In this document: piece by piece, positions 34,600-41,879 of the stretch
Layout of the letters: each line of letters opens with the position of its first letter
Numbering within the stretch: position 1 is the stretch's first letter
Source of the DNA: Pseudomonadota bacterium
Lineage (GTDB): Bacteria; SAR324; XYD2-FULL-50-16; JAHJRI01
Direction of reading: 5' to 3'
NCBI GenBank assembly: GCA_022360105.1
Contig: JAKSDL010000787.1
Coordinates: 1 to 41,879, forward strand
DNA length: 41,879 bases
Translations under genes and position numbers: made by a program
Notes under the pieces: generated by a model
Told to the model about the DNA's origin: nothing
The model's database searches: none
Seen by the model: only the letters and a program-made list of their open reading frames with translations

Positions 34600-36279
34600 A
34601 TGGAAACAGATCAATCAATGGCAACCAGTAGTTCAAACCCACTCACAACGCAACGCCAGACAAGCCAGGACACCCTGGTGAAAAACGGGATGTTCACCAC
34701 AAGGAACTCACTTGTCGAAAAAGAATCGGTTTGGCAGGGGCTTATTTTCTGGGGTGGGATGGTTTTTTTCTTCCTGGGGTTAACTCTCGTTATCTATCTT
34801 GTTTACGCGTTTGTTGCTTTTGATTGGCAGGCCACAGGCCTGCCGTTTATCTCCACCGTCTTATCCACGGACCCGGCCCATGTCAGTGATGCTATCGGCG
34901 CATTTATCGAACTTCTGGCTGCCATATTGGGGCTGATGATAACGGTGGTTGCGATTGTTCTCCAGCTTGCAGCGCAACGTTACGGAACACGACTGATCGA
35001 TCTGTTTTTGGCGGATAAAGTGAACCGCATGTATTTCATCCTGATGGTGTGTTCGCTTCTCTATGCTATTATCATTACCTATGCAATCAAGGATGAGTTT
35101 TATCCTGCTTTTGCCATCCAGATTCTGCTGATATTGACCCTGCTGGAAATTTCATTGCTGGGACCCTACTTTCTGTTTGTATTTAAATTCCTGACCCCGA
35201 CCAACTTGCTCTCATCAATCCAGGAAAACAGTCGAAACTCTATTGCTCATGCAACAGAGAAGAAAAACTATTCCGACCTTAAAAAGTATCAGAATGATGT
35301 TGCCACCTCTTTTGAACAGGTTACGGATACTGCATTGAGTGCCATTTCACAGATGGACCGCAACCTGGGACTAATGGCAATTAACCAGACAAGAGAGATG
35401 CTGTTGGATTATCTCCAACACAAGCATAAGCTTCCCAAGTCATGGTTTCTGGTATCTCAAGACAAATTTATTGGAATTTCTTCCGAGTTTTATGAGGAAT
35501 TTTGCGACAAACACCTGTGGGTGGAAGCGAAAGCCTTCATGGATATGGAATTGATCTACCGCAGTTGCATTAACAATATGTCTGATGCGGTTAGTGCCAT
35601 AGCAAACAATACCAGAATTATTGGTGAGGCGGCGATCAAAACCAGGGATGACGGTCTTTTGGAAATGGCTGTTAAGTTCTTTAACACCTTCATCCGGGTT
35701 TCTATCAATGCGAAAAACATACGGGCAATCTTTAATCTGTTTTACCAGTACAGGCTGCTAACAGAATCGATTTTTGAATATGATACCAAGCTTTCTGCGA
35801 AGATCCTGGGACATTTTTTATATTATGGTGAAACCTGCTTGCAACAAGGATTAGGGTTTGTATTGCTGACTGCTGCATTCGACCTGGGAAGCCTTGTCGC
35901 TACGGCCTATGATAAAAATTTGGAGAATATCAAGGAATTGCTTTTGATCTTCATGGCTTTGGAGGACAAAGTCGACAAGAAAAGGGATATGGTCTGGTAT
36001 GACGGGGTACGCACGGCGCAATTGATTCTTGTAAGCTACCTGCTTTCCAAAGGTGATGGAGAACTGATACCAATTTTTGTGCAAGACCTTAAAAAAGACA
36101 CGTTAAAACAGCTTTTAAGGTGGCGTGATTCATTGCTTTCTATTGAAGACAGAAAATTCTGGGAGTTTACGGACCGAGGTTATCGATTTGAATATATCGA
36201 TGACAACCAAAAGGCTTTTCTCAAGCTGTTTTATGAGAAGTATATTTTATCGCAGCCAGATGAGTTCAAAAAATCATAA
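34600..36279 (+). CDS. DUF2254-like integral membrane protein
   Basis: A 559-residue membrane protein. Four transmembrane helices (about 46-75, 100-125, 143-163 and 168-197) are followed by a large cytoplasmic helical domain (about 200-559). The stretch after helix 2, V-L-Q-L-A-A-Q-R-Y-G-T-R-L-I-D-L-F, resembles the DUF2254 motif L-Q-x-A-S-x-Q-Y-S-P-R-L-L-x-x-F; the helix spacing also fits. The function of this family is not known; a channel or transporter is often guessed. The start is ATG at 34600 (Met7 at 34618 is an alternative), with no good Shine-Dalgarno. Its 3' end overlaps the next gene by about 20 bases, which suggests coupling with an exported partner. Confidence 0.75.
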   Translation: METDQSMATSSSNPLTTQRQTSQDTLVKNGMFTTRNSLVEKESVWQGLIFWGGMVFFFLGLTLVIYLVYAFVAFDWQATGLPFISTVLSTDPAHVSDAIGAFIELLAAILGLMITVVAIVLQLAAQRYGTRLIDLFLADKVNRMYFILMVCSLLYAIIITYAIKDEFYPAFAIQILLILTLLEISLLGPYFLFVFKFLTPTNLLSSIQENSRNSIAHATEKKNYSDLKKYQNDVATSFEQVTDTALSAISQMDRNLGLMAINQTREMLLDYLQHKHKLPKSWFLVSQDKFIGISSEFYEEFCDKHLWVEAKAFMDMELIYRSCINNMSDAVSAIANNTRIIGEAAIKTRDDGLLEMAVKFFNTFIRVSINAKNIRAIFNLFYQYRLLTESIFEYDTKLSAKILGHFLYYGETCLQQGLGFVLLTAAFDLGSLVATAYDKNLENIKELLLIFMALEDKVDKKRDMVWYDGVRTAQLILVSYLLSKGDGELIPIFVQDLKKDTLKQLLRWRDSLLSIEDRKFWEFTDRGYRFEYIDDNQKAFLKLFYEKYILSQPDEFKKS

Positions 36280-36835
36280 ATTGAATATATTGTTACGATC
36301 TTTCCTGCTGATTGCTGCCTTGACGATGGCCATATCATTCAGCCACGATCTGCAAGCGGCATTCAATCAACATGAAATCAAGTTGATGACGGAAAATATC
36401 GAGGAGAGATTTGATCTGTTGATCGATACCTGGAATGAAGAGCTGTATTTTGAAATGTATGATTTCGGGCAACGGGCAAGTCATCAGCGAATTTCCAGGG
36501 GAGAGTTTGCCCAGAGAATGGTTGAGTTAAAGTGGAAACCAACTTTGAAGCCGGTAGAGATCGAAAAGGTAGATATTCTGTATTTGAATTACGCTGTCAT
36601 TTATTTCTGGCAGGAATTTGAGAACAAAGTAAATGTTATGCGCAAGGTGCGCAAATACATGGTATTTCCGGTAATTCTGGAAAACAATATCTGGAAATTC
36701 GATTTGACCCAATTAATTCGGGTTCCCTATGAAGGCACCTTTCAAAAACCAAAAGATCCCACTCCCAAGCCCGAAGAACCAAGAGCCAAGGAACCGGTTT
36801 TACCTCCTGAAGGACCCGGGAATCCAAATGGTTAG
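36260..36835 (+). CDS. Exported protein of unknown function
   Basis: A 191-residue protein. I start it at the ATG at 36260, because that places a textbook signal peptide at the N-terminus: K-N-H-K-L-N-I-L-L-R, a hydrophobic core, then a cleavage site near L-Q-A-A. The frame stays open back to 36125, but that part overlaps the upstream gene and looks like an out-of-frame extension. The mature part has helical and strand-like regions (about 30-165), including Y-A-V-I-Y-F-W-Q-E-F, and a Pro/Glu/Lys-rich tail (about 168-191). No known family is recognised. The 20-base overlap with the DUF2254-like gene suggests the two work together. Confidence 0.7.
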   Translation: MSSKNHKLNILLRSFLLIAALTMAISFSHDLQAAFNQHEIKLMTENIEERFDLLIDTWNEELYFEMYDFGQRASHQRISRGEFAQRMVELKWKPTLKPVEIEKVDILYLNYAVIYFWQEFENKVNVMRKVRKYMVFPVILENNIWKFDLTQLIRVPYEGTFQKPKDPTPKPEEPRAKEPVLPPEGPGNPNG

Positions 36836-37105
36836 CAAGCTCCTGCATCTGCACCGGCAAACCCCTAATTCGGATCGACCTGAGCTCCAATTCCTTCATA
36901 CAGTGTGTTCATCGGTATGAAACACTTTCCTTATCTGCTTGTCCTGTTGGTACGAATGTACTAGACTCACTGATGTCAGAGACGAATAATCATATATCTT
37001 ATTCCCCGGTCTCAAGAAGTTGAATCCGAACATCAAACATTGAAGCCGACAGCTAAACAACACAAAGCCAACCAAAAAACTGACTTGCCAATTCAGGTGC
37101 AGCCG
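36836..37105. other. Intergenic region before the acyl-CoA dehydrogenase homologue
   Basis: No convincing gene is present. AT-rich DNA around 36990-37035 is the likely promoter area, but no clear boxes are seen. The downstream frame is open from a TTG at 37040, discussed with that gene. Confidence 0.35.
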
Positions 37106-38929
37106 ATGAAAAAGAATGGAATATATTCAACAACGGATGAGATTCGATTTCTGTTTGAAGATGTTATCAAAATTAATGTTTTAACCCATGCCAAAGCTTT
37201 CCGACAGCATACGCCGGAGCAATTTCTCGAAGCGGTGCAACAGGCCGAGAAATTTGCGGCAGATGTACTGGAGAAACTACCAAAAGAAAGCGACGTATTA
37301 TATCAACCCGATTCAATCAAGGTTCCGGATGGGTTCGGAAATGCCTGGAAGCAGCTTTCAGCATCCGGAATTTTGGAAATGCTGATACCAGGCAGCTATG
37401 GTGGCAGGAATTTTCCCGAAACGGTTAAAGTTGCCATTCAGGAAATACTTTTTATCGCTAATCCTTCTTTTTACTACTTTTTGATGTTGACGTTGGAGGT
37501 TGCCAATTTAATTGAGCGTCTGGGAAGTGATAGCGTTAAACAGCAATATTGTCAAAAGCTGTTCACGGGAGAATGGAGCGGTACGTTTAGCATAACTGAG
37601 CCCCTGACGGATAGTGACTGGGAAGCGATTGAAGCTACTGCAAAAGAGGAAAACGGAGACTATTTAATCAACGCAACAAAAATGTTTACCGTGGCCGGCA
37701 GTCATCAGCTAACCAACAATGTCGTTCACTTGGTTCTTTGTCGGTTTAATGTGCCGGACTCCAAAAACCAGCAACTGGCATGGTTTGTAACACCTCATCA
37801 GTTCAACGGGATCGATAATAACGTGGGCATTGAAAGCTGCCACGAACCAATTGGTTTAAAGGAAGTTCCTTTTTGTACCGTATCTTTTGGAAAAAAGGGG
37901 CCTTCCAAAGGTCATTTGCTGTGTATAACCGGAGAAGGTGAAAAAGATTTATATAAGTCCCTGAATGGAATCAGATCGCAACTGGCATTACAGGGGGTTG
38001 CTCTCGCGGGGCAGGTTTTTCAGGAAACGTTGCAATATGCGTCGCTGGAATCCAATTCCAAAAAAAAAAAAAAAAAGAAAACAGCTCCTTTGATTACTTA
38101 TCCGCATATCGCTGATCATATCATGTATATGAAAGCTGTAACCGAGGCTAGTCGGGCAGCTGTCTATTCCATAGCCTTTTTCAGCGACTGCAGTATCCAT
38201 GGGGGTGAGGAACAACAGGAATTCTTCTCGGATCTTACCGATATCTATACCGGCATTTTGAAGGTGCATGCCAGTCAGAGTGGACTGACGTCTATCAGTC
38301 GGGCGGTTCAGGTTTTTGGGAAACTGGCATACACCCAAAAAAATATCACAGGGCGGAGCTATCGTAATCTGCAGGCAGCAACGCTTTTTGGTGGTGCCAA
38401 TGACCTGGTAGCCCAAGAATTGCTGGACCGGATAGTCCATTATAAGAAAGGTAGTATGATTGATCATCTGATCAAGCAATTTGGCAGTGTGGAAGTAAAC
38501 GAAGCCAGGTCTGAGCCTATGAAGGAAGCGATCAGGGTCTGGCAGGATTATATCGGGGGAATCATTGTTCTGGTTGACGACCTCAAAAAAGGTGCTGAAG
38601 CATCCCAGGGCAGTGAAGAGGTTGATCCCCGGTTATCCAGTCTATGGGCCGACAGAATTGTCAAATTGATTGGAGACGTGATCTATTGTTATCATTTGAT
38701 CAACCAGGGTATGGAAGCAGAAAAGAAACTCGAACAAAAAGGTGTGAATTTCTATAATCTGCAGCAGGATGTTTCCAGAGATCTTGAGTCGATGGCTTGG
38801 TATGACCGACTGTTAACAGCCGAATATTTCGCATTGAATGTGCTTTCTGAAAACGAAAGCAACATCAGAATTATTCAAAGAAATGCATCGTCTGCACTGG
38901 AAGCTTTTTTTTCAATGGAAACAGAATAG
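37106..38929 (+). CDS. Acyl-CoA dehydrogenase homologue (DmdC/FadE-like), probably lacking the catalytic Glu
   Basis: A 607-residue protein with the long (about 600-residue) DmdC-like architecture: N-terminal helical domain, middle barrel, C-terminal bundle and an extra C-terminal helical extension. I chose the ATG at 37106, with AGGTG upstream, over a TTG at 37040. The flavin-site segment F-S-I-T-E-P-L-T-D-S-D is kept in part. The usual catalytic Glu positions are not: the V-F-G-G-M-G-Y-V-E-E region reads V-F-G-K-L-A-Y-T-Q-K, and the I-Y-E-G-T region reads L-F-G429-G-A-N. Codons 319-325 are seven Lys encoded by a run of 17 A. It may be a pseudo-enzyme or act differently. No electron-transfer flavoprotein gene is near. 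Confidence 0.82.
   Translation: MKKNGIYSTTDEIRFLFEDVIKINVLTHAKAFRQHTPEQFLEAVQQAEKFAADVLEKLPKESDVLYQPDSIKVPDGFGNAWKQLSASGILEMLIPGSYGGRNFPETVKVAIQEILFIANPSFYYFLMLTLEVANLIERLGSDSVKQQYCQKLFTGEWSGTFSITEPLTDSDWEAIEATAKEENGDYLINATKMFTVAGSHQLTNNVVHLVLCRFNVPDSKNQQLAWFVTPHQFNGIDNNVGIESCHEPIGLKEVPFCTVSFGKKGPSKGHLLCITGEGEKDLYKSLNGIRSQLALQGVALAGQVFQETLQYASLESNSKKKKKKKTAPLITYPHIADHIMYMKAVTEASRAAVYSIAFFSDCSIHGGEEQQEFFSDLTDIYTGILKVHASQSGLTSISRAVQVFGKLAYTQKNITGRSYRNLQAATLFGGANDLVAQELLDRIVHYKKGSMIDHLIKQFGSVEVNEARSEPMKEAIRVWQDYIGGIIVLVDDLKKGAEASQGSEEVDPRLSSLWADRIVKLIGDVIYCYHLINQGMEAEKKLEQKGVNFYNLQQDVSRDLESMAWYDRLLTAEYFALNVLSENESNIRIIQRNASSALEAFFSMETE
38060..38076 (+). repeat. Uninterrupted 17-A homopolymer inside a coding region
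   Basis: Seventeen A in a row lie in frame within the acyl-CoA dehydrogenase homologue, read as five AAA codons and the first two bases of AAG, then another AAA. The tract sits in the loop region before the C-terminal helical bundle. Runs of this length slip often during replication and transcription. It is also a known source of sequencing or assembly length error, so the true length needs checking. Confidence 0.95.
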
Positions 38930-38971
38930 GAAAGTGAATTTTTTGCCTGGTAAGGTGGTATAAAACAACAA

Positions 38972-39550
38972 TCAAAACACCAGAAGGAATGCCAGCGAAT
39001 TGACCTGAATATTGTGTTCACCCAAAGAATAAACAATCATTTCGTAACGCAATGTGATTGAATTGATTATCAAATCAAATCCCGTTTTTAAATAGGGTCT
39101 GGATTCTTCCAAAACCCAGGTATTGTCATCGGACTTTATTTCTTCCTTGACGCTGGTATAGCCTGCTCCGGCAAACAATCCCGCCAATTCTCGTTCAATG
39201 TGGTAATTTATCCCCAACCTGCTTTCAGTAATAGTACATTCCAGGTCGGTATCGACAGGCACTACATCGCCAGCCGCAAGGGAGGAATCAAAGGTAAATT
39301 TGGAACTGTCATAATCCAACTGCCAGCTATCCAGCCTTAAACCCAAGTGATAGGATTGGCCGGTAGCAGTGCTTTCCACCTTTGGTTTGAAGGTGTTTTT
39401 GTTGCCGTCTTTATCTTCATATTCCTGAACACCTGTGCCGATTCTTGGAATTAATGCGCGAACACCAATTTCCAGGTTCCAGGCGTAGGTATTGGCCATC
39501 GGAAGCATGAACACAATGAAAAACAAAACAAACAGGCGAATGACTTTCAT
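38972..39550 (-). CDS. Small outer-membrane beta-barrel-like protein
   Basis: A 192-residue exported protein. I start it at the ATG at 39550, where a clean signal peptide begins (M-K-V-I-R-L-F-V-L-F-F, cleavage near T-Y-A-W); the frame stays open to a GTG at 39589. The mature part alternates polar and apolar residues in about eight strand-like stretches (for example Y-H-L-G-L-R-L and G-L-F-A-G-A-G-Y) and ends in Phe, as outer-membrane barrels do. An Asp/Glu/Lys-rich loop lies near residues 40-60. No specific family is recognised. It is convergent with the dehydrogenase homologue. Confidence 0.72.
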   Translation of the reverse strand: MKVIRLFVLFFIVFMLPMANTYAWNLEIGVRALIPRIGTGVQEYEDKDGNKNTFKPKVESTATGQSYHLGLRLDSWQLDYDSSKFTFDSSLAAGDVVPVDTDLECTITESRLGINYHIERELAGLFAGAGYTSVKEEIKSDDNTWVLEESRPYLKTGFDLIINSITLRYEMIVYSLGEHNIQVNSLAFLLVF

Positions 39551-39780
39551 CTTAAAGAAAAAAAGGGAGTTAAGTTTTATCTGTTTCACTCAAAGAGCTC
39601 TAAAAACTACTTGAACGGGCTCCGCTGAATTTAAATAGAAGCAGTATTCCTGGGAAAACTTGCAATTTTTTGACCAGCGATTGGGAGGTATTGCCTGTTA
39701 TTTTCGAAGGAACTGCCAGATAGCTTGGACTTGTTCTGGCAGCATATTGAATTGATTGGAGTTCAGTATCCTTGTGATTA

Positions 39781-41349
39781 CTAAACCGTAAAACTTGAAA
39801 GCTGATCGTTAATTTTATCAGCCATTTCCTGCAACGACTCCATAGTTCGTGCAATTTGTTTCACTGTTCCGGAGAGTTCCTGGGCGGAACTGGAGTTGCG
39901 CTCACTGATACTCACCACACCTTCGGCAGAGTGGGCGATTTCAGTCATGGTTCTGTTTTGCTCGGTCAGCTTTTCTGCAGCTTCATTGGTCATATTTGAG
40001 ATCTGCTGCACCAGCTTGATGATTCGCTGTAATACTTTTCTGGTATCCTGGATGACCTCGGTACCAACTTGAATGTTACTGGTACTGGTTTCGATCAGTT
40101 CCTGGATTTCGATAACTGAGGTAGCACTTTTTTCAGCCAGCTTTCCTACCTCGTCCGCTACAACCGCAAAACCTTTTCCGTAATCTCCTGCTTTTGCAGC
40201 CTCAATTGCAGCATTGAGGGAAAGCAGGTTGGTTCTGTTGGAAATGTCGGTAATTACGCCCACAATATCCTCAATTTGGATTCCACTGTCCTGAATTTTT
40301 GACATGGATTCATCAACTTTGGTGATCGAGTCGGTCACTGCTTCAGTTTCTTTTTGCGCTGAACTCGCAATCTTTTGAAGATCGTTGATTTCCTCCGTGG
40401 TGGTATTCAATGTCTCAGTAATTCCCAGAATCAGGTTACGACTCATATTTAACAATTGCACTTCCTGGTTGGCGTTTTGGGCAATGTTGTCGGTCGCTTT
40501 TTCAATTTGGATGGTAGAAGTGGATACTTCCTCAGAGGAATTTCCAAGGACTTTGGAGTTTTGAATAAAGTTACTGAACATTCCTGAAAGTAGTTCCGCA
40601 AGTTCGTCCAGGGTCTGTGCCACCTGGGAAATCTCATCCTGCCCCGCAATTTTGGTTCGAGCGTAAAATTTACCGTCACCCAGGTCATGAATCATATTGA
40701 TCACTTTGGCCAGGGGTTTGGTGATCAGGGAGATATTCCAAATGGAAAGCACTGCGAAGAGCAAACCACCAATCGAAGACAGGATAATAATTAATCGCGT
40801 GGCTTGTTCCTGAAACTGCTTTTCAGTTTGATAGAGTTGAAAGGTAGCTTCCCGTTTGTTTGCTGCGAGCTGATCCAAAAAGTCGATCAGGCGTTGTCTG
40901 GAGACAGACCAGCGCTGATTGAAATCCGACACATTGGTTATTGCAGGGTCCAGGTTAGCTTTTTGATAATCGCGGGAATGCTGTTTAAAGGTGTTAAATA
41001 CCTCTTCAAAGGCTACTTCCTGTTCATCCGCGCCTTCCGCCTTTTGAATTTCCAACCAGAGACTTTCGATCTCCGCCAGGGATTCACTTAAGATCATACC
41101 GGCACTGATCGGATCATCGATGTTTTCATATCGATCCGGTGTGAACGAACGCGAAATCAACTGCATCGCCCGGACATTGTCCAAAATGATAAACCCTTTT
41201 TCATGGATCTGTTTCAAGGCGTCGTTTGAGCGCTGTCCCAGAAAATAAAACGCCACAACAAAAAACGCGATACCGCCGATACTTACCAGCAGCATGATCC
41301 AAATTTTGGTAGCAATTCTGTTAATATTAAGAATTGATAATAATTTCAT
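39781..41349 (-). CDS. Methyl-accepting chemotaxis protein with HAMP domain
   Basis: A 522-residue classical chemoreceptor. Transmembrane helix 1 is about 14-38. A periplasmic helical-bundle sensor domain (about 39-184) of the four-helix type follows, then transmembrane helix 2 (about 185-206), a HAMP domain (about 207-260) and the signalling rod. The hairpin tip is near-canonical: [17 protein letters not shown] and [11 protein letters not shown]. The start ATG at 41349 has AAGGAGA about ten bases upstream. It should signal to CheA/CheW in the inner membrane; the ligand is unknown. No che genes are adjacent. Confidence 0.94.
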   Translation of the reverse strand: MKLLSILNINRIATKIWIMLLVSIGGIAFFVVAFYFLGQRSNDALKQIHEKGFIILDNVRAMQLISRSFTPDRYENIDDPISAGMILSESLAEIESLWLEIQKAEGADEQEVAFEEVFNTFKQHSRDYQKANLDPAITNVSDFNQRWSVSRQRLIDFLDQLAANKREATFQLYQTEKQFQEQATRLIIILSSIGGLLFAVLSIWNISLITKPLAKVINMIHDLGDGKFYARTKIAGQDEISQVAQTLDELAELLSGMFSNFIQNSKVLGNSSEEVSTSTIQIEKATDNIAQNANQEVQLLNMSRNLILGITETLNTTTEEINDLQKIASSAQKETEAVTDSITKVDESMSKIQDSGIQIEDIVGVITDISNRTNLLSLNAAIEAAKAGDYGKGFAVVADEVGKLAEKSATSVIEIQELIETSTSNIQVGTEVIQDTRKVLQRIIKLVQQISNMTNEAAEKLTEQNRTMTEIAHSAEGVVSISERNSSSAQELSGTVKQIARTMESLQEMADKINDQLSSFTV

Positions 41350-41879
41350 GTGCTTAATTCTCCTTGAGACCTGTATTTTCCAAAATCAATTTCAATTATC
41401 GGTAGTTCCTTTACCTGTCTTTTCAGCTTGATTGACATTGGTGATTCTTTCGGAAAGCAGCATTGATGCCTGAATTCTATATCAGTGTAAGCAGACCCAA
41501 CTTAGAACAATTTTGCTTGTTTTTCAAAGCATTTCTCGAACTTTTTGCAACTTTTCAACAGCCTAGTCACTTGTTCCTGCTAGTTTTATCGTGAGTGTCC
41601 CATAAATCGTACGGCATTTATTCTGAATTCCGGCTTCTGTCTTCTCTTTCACTGGTTGTATGGTTTATGAAATCTGCAATACAACAGAAGATAAGTGAAC
41701 AGTAAGGTGCGAAATTTGAGTTATAATTTGTACCGGGGAAAGACAAAAACGATAAAGATAAGAATGATGCTGGTCAAAATACACATTATGATAAGGGAAA
41801 AAGTCGATTTGAATGATTGAAGATAATTACAAGACTGAAGGTGAGCCAACTGAGAAGATTGAAATATGTCATGTTTAAA
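41350..41879. other. 530-bp terminal region without a recognised gene
   Basis: The segment upstream of the HAMP chemoreceptor is AT-rich. It holds the receptor's ribosome site (AAGGAGA) and presumably its promoter. A TATAAT (41722-41727) on the plus strand lacks a good -35 box. Only very short open frames occur, such as one of 21 codons from 41813, and none is supported. Confidence 0.5.

Noticed and set aside
41813..41878. 21-codon ORF at the window end
   Set aside because: Too short, with no Shine-Dalgarno and no recognisable product.

Overview
The window (about 42 kb, moderate GC, genes packed on both strands) comes from a Gram-negative bacterium. Evidence for this is a type II secretion GspC subunit, a signal-peptide-bearing outer-membrane barrel candidate, several exported proteins and at least three chemoreceptors. 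The mix of a B12-dependent methylmalonyl-CoA mutase, a Na+-translocating methylmalonyl-CoA decarboxylase, B12-dependent MetH, ThrH and many sensory proteins suggests a deltaproteobacteria-like lineage (Desulfobacterota or SAR324-type). That placement is an inference; there is no rRNA or tRNA in the window to fix it.

Layout. (i) 249-3920, minus strand: a large TPR protein and a FetA/FetB-type ABC pair whose genes overlap by one base. (ii) 4356-7432, plus strand: a CheA-like kinase with a GAF-like domain, PAS domain and HPt-like domain, then a rhodanese and a ComFB-family protein, closed by a hairpin with a T-rich tail. (iii) 7703-14017, minus strand: thrH, then metH, then a receiver-like/PAS histidine kinase. 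(iv) 14327-20285, plus strand: uvrC, two related polytopic chemoreceptors and a secreted pentapeptide-repeat protein. (v) 20654-30298, plus strand: an eight-gene propionate/succinate module, mutA-mutB-meaB-mce-mmdA-mmdD-mmdC-mmdB, with overlapping or closely spaced genes. (vi) 30300-30600: a cluster of three dispersed-type palindromes; a fourth sits at 225-246. (vii) 30625-34130, minus strand: gspC, a YhcC-type radical SAM protein and an XPB-like helicase. (viii) 34174-38929, plus strand: an Hfq/Sm-like small protein, a possible 44-residue ORF, a DUF2254-like membrane protein, an exported protein and an aberrant acyl-CoA dehydrogenase. (ix) 38972-41349, minus strand: a small outer-membrane-type protein and a classical HAMP chemoreceptor.

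How it fits together. The mut/mmd block interconverts succinyl-CoA and propionyl-CoA and couples (S)-methylmalonyl-CoA decarboxylation to Na+ export, or runs in reverse using the Na+ gradient. MeaB protects the B12 mutase and the epimerase links the two stereoisomers. MetH and ThrH belong to methionine/threonine metabolism. The rest is largely sensory.

Most worth a second look: the CheA-like kinase has Gln where the phospho-accepting His of the HPt domain should be, and sits next to a ComFB protein. A chemoreceptor has a rewritten signalling tip. An acyl-CoA dehydrogenase homologue appears to lack both usual catalytic Glu positions and carries a 17-A tract. There is also the Sm-like small protein and several unassigned structured intergenic segments. 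No CRISPR array, insertion sequence, tRNA or rRNA was seen.
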